Of a DNA stretch of 14,289 bases, positions 5,075 to 13,165 are shown piece by piece. This DNA comes from SHLQ01 sp051011575 (lineage in GTDB: Bacteria; Actinomycetota; Acidimicrobiia; Acidimicrobiales; SHLQ01), in contig JBPCTR010000242.1 in assembly GCA_051011575.1 (NCBI GenBank), positions 1-14,289 of the forward strand. The letters are read 5' to 3'. A program made the translations under genes and the position numbers. The number at the start of each line of letters is the position of its first letter. Position 1 is the stretch's first letter. Under the pieces are notes generated by a model. That model did not search any database. It was given only the letters and a program-made list of their open reading frames with translations, and was not told the origin of the DNA.

Positions 5075-6352
5075 CTAGAGAACGACTTCGCAGCGAGTCG
5101 TCGTCCCACCGGTCGCCGTGCACTCGTCCCGCGCGCCGCCGCCGTTGAGAGAGTCGACGTTGTTGCCGCCGAACAGTCGGTCGTTTCCGCCACCGCCGCG
5201 GATCTGATCGTTTCCATTGCCTCCGAGAAGCCGATCCCGACCGTTCTCGCCATAGATGAAATCGCCGGCCGAGCCGCCTTTGATGCGGTCGGAGCCGATC
5301 CCGCCGTACAGGTGGTCGACACCCGATCCGCCGACCACGCTGTCGCGACCCGCACCACCGTGGATCGTGTCACGCCCCAGCTCTCCCCAGATCCGATCGT
5401 GGCCACCGCCGGCATCGATGTAGTCGTTGCCCTCGCCTCCGTACACGAAGTCGACGCCCTCGCCCGTACAGATCAGATCGTTGCCGTCGAGCCCGTCGAC
5501 CCAATCGTCGCCGCCAAGTGTGACGATGACGTCGGCACCGGGAGTTCCCGTGATGGTGTCGGCGCCTTCCGTACCGACGATCGTGGCCGGCTGACCCGAG
5601 CATGTGTGGCCCGATGGGTTGGTCTGGTTCGTGCCGAGGAGTGGGCTGTCGGCGATGTCGGTACAGCCCGAGTTTCCGTGCAGGTAGTAGTCGTCGTGGC
5701 CGGGATCGAGCATCAGGTTGTTCCAATCGCGGGCTCCGCCCTGGAAGAGAATGTCGCGGTTGTCGCCGCTCACGTGGCCTCCGGGCAGAGCGTTGGGTGC
5801 ACACGAAGGCACGGCACCGAGCATGTGAGTCAGCTCGTGGGCGATGAGATAGGTGATCCCGTAGGGAAATGTCGCCGGGGACGAGGGTTGAATGTCGCAG
5901 TTGTCGACCGGGATCACGATCATCGAACCCGAGTAGCCGCACGCACCCGAATTGTCCGCACCCTCGAGGATCACGAGGCGCTCCGAGTTCGACGCGGCCG
6001 GGACCTGGGCATCGATCTGCGCGTGGAGCATGGACGTGACCGCATTGCTGCTCATCGCGGCGACCTCGGCGCGGGTATTCGGTAGCACGACTGTCGCGAC
6101 CGCGACGTCGCCTCCGTCGAGGTTGAACACGGGGTAGCGGGCGTCGGCGGTCTGGCCGGCGAACCAGTCCTGAACCTCGACCACGTTCTCCGCGATCGCT
6201 GTGTCTCGTCCGGAGATCGGCGAGACGTCGGAAGGAACGGCGTAGACCGCCTGAATCGATGTGGGTTCGGACGCGGCCGCGACCGGTGCGAAGGACAGCA
6301 GTGGCACCAGAACGAGGGCGGCGGCAAGAGGAGCGAGAAGTGAGCGGCGCAT
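5075..6352 (-). CDS. Secreted putative metallopeptidase with C-terminal RTX calcium-binding repeats
   Basis: This 425-residue protein begins with a clear Sec signal peptide (MRRSLLAPLAAALVLVPLL, cleavage probably after the AAA at 25-27). Residues about 30-250 form the putative protease domain, with HELTHMLG at 172-179. H172 and H176 are zinc ligands and E173 is catalytic. The metzincin third-ligand position is P182, so H193 in GGHVSGDNRD is the better candidate. Residues about 258-412 are consecutive GGxGxDxux-type nonapeptides, and the chain ends with a Cys pair in DECTATGGTTTRCEVVL. RTX repeats fold as a parallel beta-roll on binding calcium outside the cell. The start is fixed by AGGAGAA (6361-6355) just upstream of the ATG. 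No type I secretion genes are present, and the Sec signal argues against that route. Substrate unknown. Confidence 0.8.
   Translation of the reverse strand: MRRSLLAPLAAALVLVPLLSFAPVAAASEPTSIQAVYAVPSDVSPISGRDTAIAENVVEVQDWFAGQTADARYPVFNLDGGDVAVATVVLPNTRAEVAAMSSNAVTSMLHAQIDAQVPAASNSERLVILEGADNSGACGYSGSMIVIPVDNCDIQPSSPATFPYGITYLIAHELTHMLGAVPSCAPNALPGGHVSGDNRDILFQGGARDWNNLMLDPGHDDYYLHGNSGCTDIADSPLLGTNQTNPSGHTCSGQPATIVGTEGADTITGTPGADVIVTLGGDDWVDGLDGNDLICTGEGVDFVYGGEGNDYIDAGGGHDRIWGELGRDTIHGGAGRDSVVGGSGVDHLYGGIGSDRIKGGSAGDFIYGENGRDRLLGGNGNDQIRGGGGNDRLFGGNNVDSLNGGGARDECTATGGTTTRCEVVL
5117..5584 (-). repeat. RTX nonapeptide-encoding repeat array
   Basis: About sixteen to seventeen 27-bp units encode nonapeptides such as GGEGNDYID, GGAGRDSVV, GGSGVDHLY, GGNGNDQIR and GGGGNDRLF. 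Several units deviate (GLDGNDLIC, GGSAGDFIY, GGNNVDSLN), and the last, GGGARDECT, blends into the Cys-containing tail. DNA identity between units is only moderate, so the array is not a recent expansion. Confidence 0.85.
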
Positions 6353-6373
6353 GATTCTCCTGTATCGGTGGAG

Positions 6374-6403
6374 ACCATCCGCATTCTTGAGCGTAGGTGT
6401 CAA
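6374..6403 (-). promoter_or_regulatory. Candidate sigma-70-type promoter of the RTX protein gene
   Basis: On the minus strand a perfect TTGACA (6403-6398) is followed after 18 nt by GATGGT (6379-6374), a fair -10. Transcription would start near 6367, leaving a short leader that holds the AGGAGAA ribosome site before the ATG at 6352. Confidence 0.45.
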
Positions 6404-6473
6404 TTGCCATGCGGTCCCCGCGCTCTCCTCGCACGCCCTCGGTAAACGCTGCCCTTCGGGGACGAGCCGCAAC

Positions 6474-6484
6474 GTGTGACACAC
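6474..6484. promoter_or_regulatory. Short palindrome just upstream of the oxoprolinase operon
   Basis: GTGTGACACAC is a perfect 5+1+5 palindrome ending 7 nt before the GTG start at 6492. No Shine-Dalgarno is visible there, so it occupies the place of a translation or promoter element and may be an operator. No regulator gene adjoins it. The remaining intergenic DNA (6353-6491) shows only the candidate promoter of the divergent gene. Confidence 0.3.
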
Positions 6485-6491
6485 TGCCGCG

Positions 6492-9400
6492 GTGGAGACG
6501 CAGGGGCGCTGGCAGTTCTGGATCGACCGCGGGGGCACGTTCACCGACGTCGTCGGAAGGCGTTCCGACGGGTCGACCGTCACCCACAAGCTGTTGTCGG
6601 AAAACCCCCGTCAATACGACGACGCGGCCATCCAGGGCATACGAGATCTGTTGGGCGTTAACCGTGACGACGGTTTGCCGGCCGAGCGAATCGAGTCGGT
6701 GAAGATGGGTACAACCGTGGCCACCAACGCGCTGTTGGAGCGAGAGGGGGAACCCACGGTGCTGGTGACCACATGCGGGTTCGCCGACGCGCTACGCATC
6801 GGATACCAGGCACGCCCCGACCTGTTCGCGCTCGACATCGTCCTGCCCGAGATGCTCTACGGCCGCGTGATCGAGGTCGACGAACGCATGACCGCCGACG
6901 GCAACGTGCTCGAGGAACTCGACGTCAACGGAGCGCGTGAAGGGTTGCAGGCCGCGATCGACTCGGGATTCGAGGCGGTGGCGATCGCGCTGCTGCACGG
7001 CTATCGACACACCGAACACGAGGAGCAACTGGGCAGGATCGCGCGGGAGCTGGGGTTCGGCCAGGTCTCGGTGAGCCACGAGGTCTCGCCCCTGATGAAG
7101 CTCGTCAGTCGGGGCGACACGACGGTGGTCGACGCCTATCTGTCGCCGATCCTGCGACGATATGTCGACCGGGTCGATGCCCAGGTGCGTCCCGGCGGGA
7201 CTGGACCGCGGCTGATGTTCATGCAGTCGAACGGCGGTCTCACCGACGCCCATCACTTTCGGGGAAAGGACGCGCTGCTGTCCGGTCCCGCCGGTGGCGT
7301 GGTGGGCATGGTGCGCACGGCAGAAGCGGCCGGATTCGACCGGCTGATCGGATTCGACATGGGTGGCACATCGACCGATGTCAGCCACTACGCCGGCGAA
7401 CTCGAGCGCACACACGAGACCGAGGTGGCCGGCGTTCGGGTGCGAGCACCGATGATCCACATCCACACGGTGGCGGCCGGCGGTGGATCGATCCTGCACT
7501 TCGACGGCAGCCGCATGCGGGTGGGCCCGGACTCGGCCGGTGCCGACCCCGGCCCGGCGAGCTACGGGAACGGCGGGCCATTGGCGATCACCGACTGCAA
7601 CGTCGTGTTGGGCAAGTTGCGACCCGACTATTTCCCGCATGTGTTCGGCCCCGATGGCGACCAGCCACTCGATGCCACCGCGGCGCGCCGCGCGTTCGAA
7701 ACGTTGGCCGCTGAGATCGCCGAGGCGACCGGGTCTGAGCAGACGATCGAGGCTGTGGCTGAGGGGTTTTTGTCGATCGCGGTCGAGAACATGGCGAATG
7801 CGATCAAGAAGATTTCGGTACAACAGGGCCACGACGTGACCGGCTACACCCTCGTATCGTTCGGCGGCGCGGGTGGCCAACACGCCTGCATGGTGGCCGA
7901 CCGGTTGGGGATCGAAAGGGTGCATGTGCACCCACACGCCGGCGTGCTGTCGGCCGTGGGGATCGGCCTGGCCGATGTGCGCCACGTGCTCGACGAGTCG
8001 GTCGAAGCCGGGCTCGACGCCGGGCTGTTGACCTCACTCACCGACCGCTGGACCGCGCTTCGCCGCAGCTCCATCGGTGCTGTCGAAGCGCAGGGCGTGG
8101 CTTCGGATCGGATCGAGTCGATCGAGCGACTGGCGTTGCGTTACGCGGGTTCGGACACCGCGTTGCAGGTTCCCGCCGGCGAGCTCGCCGCAGTAGTGGC
8201 CGCGTTCGAGCATGTGCACCGAGCCCGGTTCGGGTTCGTCAGCCCCGACAAAGCGATGATCGTGGAATCGATACAGGTGGAGGCGGTAGGTCGCAGCGAG
8301 GCCGAGGGTGCGCTGGTCGCACCGGGCGCTGAGGAAGCGCGTCCCGGTGGCGACCACCCCACCACGATGGCGGGTCTACCGTTCCTCACCCCCTTCGTCG
8401 ACCGAAGTGCGATGAGCAGCGGTGAACCGCTGAACGGCCCGGCGGTGGTCCTGGAGTCCACCGCGACCACCGTGGTCGAACCGGGGTGGCAGGCGGTTCT
8501 GCACGACGGCGGCGACCTCGTGCTCGAGCGCGTGATCCCCCTACCCGACCGAGCGGCGGTGGGCACCTCGGTCGACCCCGTGCAGCTCGAAATCTTCAAC
8601 AACCTGTTCATGAACATCGCCGAGCAGATGGGCGTGGTGCTCGAGAACACGTCGGTGAGCGTGAACATCAAGGAGCGTCTCGACTTCAGTTGCGCGATCT
8701 TCGACCCGGACGGCGAGCTGATCGCGAATGCGCCCCATATGCCGGTGCACCTCGGATCGATGAGCGAGTCGATCAAATCGATCATTCGGCAGAACCCGAC
8801 CATGGTGCCCGGCGAGGTGTTCGTGATGAACGCTCCGTACAACGGCGGCACCCATCTTCCCGACATCACGGTGATCAAGCCGGTGTTCGGCGACGAGGGG
8901 GTTCCGATCTTCTATGTGGCATCGCGCGGCCATCACGCGGACGTGGGTGGCAGCGTGCCCGGGTCGGCACCCGCGGATTCGACGACGGTCGACGAAGAGG
9001 GTGTCCTGATCGACAACTTCGTGCTTGTCCGCGACGATCGATTTCTCACCGACGAGATCCATACGCTGCTCACCAGTGGTCGGTACCCGGCGAGGAATCC
9101 CGAGCAGAACATCGCCGACCTTCAGGCCCAGGTGGCAGCCTGCGAGAAGGGCACGATCGAGCTCCGGCGCGTGATCGCGCACTACGGCCTCGATGTGGTG
9201 CACGCCTACATGGGTCATGTGAAGGACAACGCCGAAGAGTCCGTGCGTCGCGTCATCGATGCGCTGAGCGACAGCGCCTTCGCCTACGAGATGGATGACG
9301 GCCATCGGGTGCAGGTGGCGATCACGGTGAACCACGGCGATCGGAGTGCCCGCATCGACTTCACCGGTTCGAGCCCAACTCATCCCGGTAACTACAACGC

Positions 9401-10112
9401 GCCGAGCGCGGTGGCACATGCGGCGGTGCTCTACGTGTTCCGGTGTCTGGTCGACGACGACATCCCGCTCAATGCGGGCTGCATGAAGCCGCTCGATGTC
9501 GTGCTGCCCGACGAGAGCATGATCAACCCGAGCTACCCCGCAGCGGTGATCTCGGGGAACGTCGAGACGAGCCAGGTGATCGTCGACACGTTGTTCGGCG
9601 CCGTCGGCGTGATGGGCGCCGCTCAAGGAACGATGAACAACTTCATCTGGGGCAACGATCGCTATCAGTACTACGAGACGATCTGCGGCGGTGCGGGAGC
9701 CACCGACAAGGCCGACGGCTGCAGCGCGGTGCACACCCACATGACCAACTCGCGGCTCACCGACCCCGAGGTCCTCGAGTGGCGGTACCCGGTGATCCTC
9801 GAGACGTTCCACATCCGGGACGGGTCGGGTGGCGACGGCGCGCAACGGGGGGGCGATGGTGTGGTTCGCCGGATGCGGTTCGAGGACCACATGGAGATCA
9901 ACGTGCTGTCCGGGCACCGGCGTGTCCCCCCGTACGGCGCCGCCGGCGGTGATCCGGGCGAGGTGGGCCATTCGCGCAAGATCGCTCGCGGCGGAGCGGT
10001 CACCGAGTTCGGTCCGACAGCACAGTGCACGGTGGAGCCCGGCGACCGGTTCGAGATCGAGACGCCGGGTGGCGGTGGATTCGGAGTGCCGGGGTCCGCA
10101 GCGTCAGGGTAA
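6492..10112 (+). CDS. 5-oxoprolinase / ATP-dependent hydantoinase (HyuA-HyuB fusion)
   Basis: This 1206-residue enzyme has the length of bacterial and eukaryotic 5-oxoprolinases. The HyuA-like half (about 1-690) starts WQFWIDRGGTFTDVV (8-22), then has KLLSENP and the ATPase signature GFDMGGTSTDV (287-297). The HyuB-like half (from about 694) begins VDPVQLEIFNNLFMNIAEQMG and contains NAPHMPVHLGSM, VMNAPYNGGTHLPDI and SRGHHADVGG; the chain ends TPGGGGFGVPG, all standard. The family opens 5-oxoproline, hydantoins or N-methylhydantoin at the expense of ATP; 5-oxo-L-proline to L-glutamate is the default prediction. The start is GTG, chosen because homologues begin close to the WIDRGGTFTD motif. 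It is first in a tight plus-strand operon, with the GTP cyclohydrolase gene 13 nt downstream. The context with an amidohydrolase makes a hydantoin-like substrate a serious alternative. Confidence 0.9.
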   Translation: METQGRWQFWIDRGGTFTDVVGRRSDGSTVTHKLLSENPRQYDDAAIQGIRDLLGVNRDDGLPAERIESVKMGTTVATNALLEREGEPTVLVTTCGFADALRIGYQARPDLFALDIVLPEMLYGRVIEVDERMTADGNVLEELDVNGAREGLQAAIDSGFEAVAIALLHGYRHTEHEEQLGRIARELGFGQVSVSHEVSPLMKLVSRGDTTVVDAYLSPILRRYVDRVDAQVRPGGTGPRLMFMQSNGGLTDAHHFRGKDALLSGPAGGVVGMVRTAEAAGFDRLIGFDMGGTSTDVSHYAGELERTHETEVAGVRVRAPMIHIHTVAAGGGSILHFDGSRMRVGPDSAGADPGPASYGNGGPLAITDCNVVLGKLRPDYFPHVFGPDGDQPLDATAARRAFETLAAEIAEATGSEQTIEAVAEGFLSIAVENMANAIKKISVQQGHDVTGYTLVSFGGAGGQHACMVADRLGIERVHVHPHAGVLSAVGIGLADVRHVLDESVEAGLDAGLLTSLTDRWTALRRSSIGAVEAQGVASDRIESIERLALRYAGSDTALQVPAGELAAVVAAFEHVHRARFGFVSPDKAMIVESIQVEAVGRSEAEGALVAPGAEEARPGGDHPTTMAGLPFLTPFVDRSAMSSGEPLNGPAVVLESTATTVVEPGWQAVLHDGGDLVLERVIPLPDRAAVGTSVDPVQLEIFNNLFMNIAEQMGVVLENTSVSVNIKERLDFSCAIFDPDGELIANAPHMPVHLGSMSESIKSIIRQNPTMVPGEVFVMNAPYNGGTHLPDITVIKPVFGDEGVPIFYVASRGHHADVGGSVPGSAPADSTTVDEEGVLIDNFVLVRDDRFLTDEIHTLLTSGRYPARNPEQNIADLQAQVAACEKGTIELRRVIAHYGLDVVHAYMGHVKDNAEESVRRVIDALSDSAFAYEMDDGHRVQVAITVNHGDRSARIDFTGSSPTHPGNYNAPSAVAHAAVLYVFRCLVDDDIPLNAGCMKPLDVVLPDESMINPSYPAAVISGNVETSQVIVDTLFGAVGVMGAAQGTMNNFIWGNDRYQYYETICGGAGATDKADGCSAVHTHMTNSRLTDPEVLEWRYPVILETFHIRDGSGGDGAQRGGDGVVRRMRFEDHMEINVLSGHRRVPPYGAAGGDPGEVGHSRKIARGGAVTEFGPTAQCTVEPGDRFEIETPGGGGFGVPGSAASG

Positions 10113-10125
10113 CCTGATCGGCGAG

Positions 10126-10761
10126 ATGGTTTCATTTCGCAACCAACCCACCGACCACGACGTTGACGGCACCATTCGGGCCGGTTCCGCCCAGATTCCG
10201 ACGGAGCACGGGCATTTCGTCGCGCACGCCTATCTCGACGATGCCGGCCGCGAGCACATCGCCTATGTGAGCGGCGACGTGAGCCGGGCCAGTCCGCTCG
10301 TGCGGGTGCACAGCGAATGCCTCACCGGCGACGTACTCGGCTCCCTCCGATGTGATTGCGGAAGCCAGCTCACCCAGGCACTCGAGCAGATCGCTGCGGC
10401 CGACGCCGGAATCCTCGTGTACCTGCGGGGCCACGAGGGACGGGGAATAGGGCTCGGGCACAAGCTCCAGGCATACGAGCTGCAGGATGCAGGTCTCGAC
10501 ACTGTCGATGCCAACCACGAGCTGGGCTTTCCCGCCGACGCCCGCACGTATCACATCGCTGCCACGATCCTCATCGACCTCGGCGCAACGCGCATTCGCC
10601 TGCTCACGAACAACGCCTCGAAGTCTGTGGGCCTGGCCGATCACGGCATCGAAGTCACCGAGATGATCCCGCTGCCGGGGGTCGCAACCGAACACAACGC
10701 CCGGTATCTCGAGACGAAGCGAACCCGCATGGCCCACGATCTGGAGCCGTTGCACGAGTAG
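10126..10761 (+). CDS. ribA: GTP cyclohydrolase II (stand-alone, RibA type)
   Basis: The ATG at 10126 gives 211 residues, close to the 196 of E. coli RibA. Zinc ligands C65, C76 and C78 are in SECLTGDVLGSLRCDCG. YLRGHEGRGIGL (99-110) is the phosphate/GTP loop, Y117 matches E. coli Y105, and D138 and R140 (FPADAR) match the catalytic D126 and R128. LLTNNASKSVGL (159-170) is the guanine-binding region. It should convert GTP to 2,5-diamino-6-ribosylamino-4(3H)-pyrimidinone 5'-phosphate, formate and pyrophosphate, the first step to riboflavin and to the deazaflavin F420 chromophore. Tyr at 117 argues for full activity; a Met there is reported to stop the reaction at the formylated product in a Streptomyces paralogue. 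No ribB, ribD, ribE or ribH is nearby; instead it lies between catabolic genes, 13 and 10 nt from its neighbours. The frame is open further upstream but would overlap the oxoprolinase gene. Confidence 0.88.
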   Translation: MVSFRNQPTDHDVDGTIRAGSAQIPTEHGHFVAHAYLDDAGREHIAYVSGDVSRASPLVRVHSECLTGDVLGSLRCDCGSQLTQALEQIAAADAGILVYLRGHEGRGIGLGHKLQAYELQDAGLDTVDANHELGFPADARTYHIAATILIDLGATRIRLLTNNASKSVGLADHGIEVTEMIPLPGVATEHNARYLETKRTRMAHDLEPLHE

Positions 10762-10771
10762 GTTTCGAACC

Positions 10772-12139
10772 ATGACCGACGTCCTGCTCGTACGCGGAAC
10801 CGTCGTCACGATGAATCACCAACGCGACATCATCGGCGACGGCGCGGTGGCAGTGTCTGGTGCGGAGATCAGCGGCGTCGGACGTTACGCCGACCTCCTC
10901 GCCGCACACCCGGATGCGGCGACGTCCGGGAGCGCCGACGATCTCGTCGTGCCGGGGTACATCAACGCCCATCAGCACCTCACCGGCGACCGACTCGTGC
11001 AGTCGTCGATTCCCGACGACCTCCCGCCCGGCGCCTCGATCTTCGAGTGGTCGGTACCGATCCACGCCGAGCACACCCCCGAAGACGACCTCCTGTCGGC
11101 CGCGCTCACCCTGGCCGAGTCACTCTCGAACGGCATAACGACCACGGTCGAAGCGGGCACCGTGGCTCACCCCGACCGTGTCGCGGAAGCCGCGGTTCAA
11201 CTCGGCGCCCGCATCACGATCGGCACGTGGGGGTGGGATGTCGAAGACGGTCCCTTTGCCGCACCTTTCGACGAGGTCCTCGATCGCCAGCGCGCGGTTC
11301 TCGGGTCGGATCATGGCCCACGTGTCACCCCATGGTTCACGCTGGTCGGGCACGACCTCATGTCCGACGAGCTGCTCGTCGGTGCATCTGCGCTGGCGCG
11401 CGAGCACGGCACCGGCCTCACCTTCCACCTCTCCCCCAGTACGAGCGACCCCGAGGCATATCTGGCCCGAACCGGCCGTCGTCCCGTGGAACATTTGCAC
11501 GAACTCGATGTTCTCGGCCCCGAGCTCCTGATCGCACACGGTGTGCACCTCGACGATCGTGAGGTCGAGCTCGTCGTCGCGTCAGGCACGGCCGTGGCCT
11601 CCTGCCCGTGGGCGTACCTACGATTGGGCCAGGGCACCACCCGCGAGTTCCGGCACCTCGACGTGTGGCGCCGAGGGGGGCGGATCGCGCTCGGCTGCGA
11701 CGCCGAAAACGCCGGCGACGCCGTCGACGGGTTGCGGGCGGCCTCGCTGTTCGCCGGGCTCGCCAAGGATGTGCCAATGGACCCCACGGTGTTCGCCGCC
11801 CACGACGCGTTCGAACTGCTCACCATTCGTGGCGCCGAGGCCATCGGGATGGGCGACCTGATTGGATCCCTCGAAGCTGGCAAGCAGGCCGACCTGGTGA
11901 TCCACGACCGCACCGGCCCGTCGTGGCACCCCCCATCCGACGACGTGATCCTTCAGCTCGTGTGGGGCAGCGACGGACGCAGCGTCCGCGAAGTCTTGGT
12001 GGCCGGCGAAAGGGTCGTCGAGGGCGGGGTCGCGACACGAATTGACCATGACGCGACCGCGATCGCGGCCCGAACGGCCCAGACCTCGCTGCTCGAACGA
12101 TCGGGCGTGATCACCGACCCGAAATGGCCCGCGATCTGA
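10772..12139 (+). CDS. Amidohydrolase-superfamily enzyme (ATZ/TRZ-like, altered catalytic site)
   Basis: This 455-residue enzyme has the composite beta-sandwich plus TIM-barrel layout of the cytosine deaminase/chlorohydrolase group. Metal ligands are H67 and H69 (NAHQHL), H219 (FHLSPS), H256 (IAHGVHL) and D310 (GCDAEN). The C-terminal IGSLEAGKQADLVIHD is typical. Two features expected of deaminases are absent: the Glu three residues after the third His (HxxE) is P222, and the usual SHNPxSN/HCPxSN segment reads SCPWAY (277-282). It may therefore hydrolyse an amide, imine or other group rather than act as a standard aminohydrolase. The ATG lies 10 nt after the GTP cyclohydrolase stop, so cotranscription is very likely. 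It ends 5 nt from the convergent oxygenase gene. Possible substrates include a creatinine-, pyrimidine- or pterin-like ring; none can be chosen from sequence. Confidence 0.82.
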   Translation: MTDVLLVRGTVVTMNHQRDIIGDGAVAVSGAEISGVGRYADLLAAHPDAATSGSADDLVVPGYINAHQHLTGDRLVQSSIPDDLPPGASIFEWSVPIHAEHTPEDDLLSAALTLAESLSNGITTTVEAGTVAHPDRVAEAAVQLGARITIGTWGWDVEDGPFAAPFDEVLDRQRAVLGSDHGPRVTPWFTLVGHDLMSDELLVGASALAREHGTGLTFHLSPSTSDPEAYLARTGRRPVEHLHELDVLGPELLIAHGVHLDDREVELVVASGTAVASCPWAYLRLGQGTTREFRHLDVWRRGGRIALGCDAENAGDAVDGLRAASLFAGLAKDVPMDPTVFAAHDAFELLTIRGAEAIGMGDLIGSLEAGKQADLVIHDRTGPSWHPPSDDVILQLVWGSDGRSVREVLVAGERVVEGGVATRIDHDATAIAARTAQTSLLERSGVITDPKWPAI

Positions 12140-12144
12140 GCCTC

Positions 12145-13134
12145 TCAGTCCTCGAGCATTGAAAGCGACTTCGCCGTGATCCACTCCCCCGCCACCACCG
12201 GGTCGTAGCGCGCCGGAGCGTCAGCACTGATCGTCGTGGGAATTGTCTCGATCACGGCACTGAACGCAGGCTGAAAGAAGAACGGGACCGACACCCGATC
12301 GCGCATCGCATCGTCGCCTTCCGGCACCACAACTCGGTGCAGGGTCGACACCCAGCGGTCGTTCGTCCAGCGAGCCATGAGATCGGCCACGTTCACGACG
12401 AACGCGTCGGGGATGAGCGGCACGTCGAACCATTGGCCGTCGATCGAGATCTGCAAGCCCGGGATCTGCTCCACCGAGATGATCGTGAAGATCCCATAGT
12501 CGGTGTGCGCTCCTCGCCGGAGCTGACCCGGGCGACGCTCGGCCGCTACTGGGGGATACCAGTTCGAAAGCAGCAACGACGTGTGGTCGGCGATCTTGTC
12601 GTCGAACCAGTCGCTCGGCAGAGACAGTGCCATCGCGAACAGCCCGAGCATCGATCGGGACAGCCCCTCGAGCGCGTCGTAGTACGCCTGGAATGCACGT
12701 CGGAGATCCTCTGGGCGATCAGGCCACATATTCTCGAGGAAGATCGGCTCGTAGCCCTCGACGGTGGCTCGGGTGCGGGTGACCGGGTCGTCGAATCCGC
12801 TGATGTTGAATGACTCGCACAGATCCGGGGGAGTCTCCTCGCCGAGGGTGGCCGCCAGCGCCGTCGTATCGAGCCCGAGGTAACCGCGAAAATCGTAAGG
12901 CCCGGGCGGAGCGACCAGATCCTTTTCGGCACGCTCGAGCCTGAAGAAGCCACGCGCAGCCGCGACAACCTCGTCGACGAGTTCGGCGTTCACGCCGTGC
13001 CCGGTGATCGCGAAGAACCCGATCGACGAACACGCCTCATCGATCTCGGCCGCTGCACGCGCCTGCGCGTCCACGTCGCCGGATAACGCCATGGTCAGAT
13101 CGACGACCGGTACGGGTGCGGTCTCGTGAGTCAT
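12145..13134 (-). CDS. Fe(II)/2-oxoglutarate-dependent oxygenase, isopenicillin N synthase-like
   Basis: This 329-residue protein has both family domains: the DIOX_N part (PVPVVDLTMAL, then ACSSIGFFAITGHGV at 35-48) and the 2OG-FeII_Oxy jelly roll. The iron triad is H210, D212 (RRGAHTDYG) and H266 (STLHRV). R280 and S282 (RDRVSVPFF) form the RxS pair that normally binds 2-oxoglutarate. GLQI and AFVVNVADLMARWTNDRW are standard. Such enzymes hydroxylate, desaturate or cyclise small molecules; in bacteria they act in secondary metabolism or in catabolism of amino acids and heterocycles. A purine-rich AGAGGA about 10 nt upstream is the likely ribosome site. It is downstream of the LLM gene in the same orientation with a 31-nt gap, so they probably share an mRNA. 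Its end is 5 nt from the convergent amidohydrolase stop, with no room for a separate terminator. Substrate unknown. Confidence 0.88.
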   Translation of the reverse strand: MTHETAPVPVVDLTMALSGDVDAQARAAAEIDEACSSIGFFAITGHGVNAELVDEVVAAARGFFRLERAEKDLVAPPGPYDFRGYLGLDTTALAATLGEETPPDLCESFNISGFDDPVTRTRATVEGYEPIFLENMWPDRPEDLRRAFQAYYDALEGLSRSMLGLFAMALSLPSDWFDDKIADHTSLLLSNWYPPVAAERRPGQLRRGAHTDYGIFTIISVEQIPGLQISIDGQWFDVPLIPDAFVVNVADLMARWTNDRWVSTLHRVVVPEGDDAMRDRVSVPFFFQPAFSAVIETIPTTISADAPARYDPVVAGEWITAKSLSMLED

Positions 13135-13165
13135 TCGGGCTCCATCCTCTTCTCCTCACCTTGGC

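Noticed and set aside
5117..5584. Regular repeat that could be taken for a CRISPR or tandem DNA repeat
   Set aside because: The 27-bp period is explained by RTX nonapeptide codons; there are no identical repeats with unique spacers.
5312..6085. Plus-strand 257-codon frame opposite the RTX gene
   Set aside because: Antisense of a signal-peptide, HExxH and RTX protein; Val/Asp/Arg-rich with no motifs.
8541..9971. 476-codon minus-strand frame, and another at 6792-7985, inside the oxoprolinase gene
   Set aside because: Both lie opposite strongly conserved HyuA/HyuB sequence and have shadow-like composition.
10126..10761. RibA-like gene as a divergent URC1-type or FAPy-only enzyme
   Set aside because: All zinc ligands and the equivalents of Y105, D126 and R128 are retained and the length is normal, so ordinary GTP cyclohydrolase II activity is the better prediction; only the context is unusual.
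12140..12144. Terminator between the convergent amidohydrolase and oxygenase genes
   Set aside because: Only 5 nt separate the stop codons and no hairpin is visible there.
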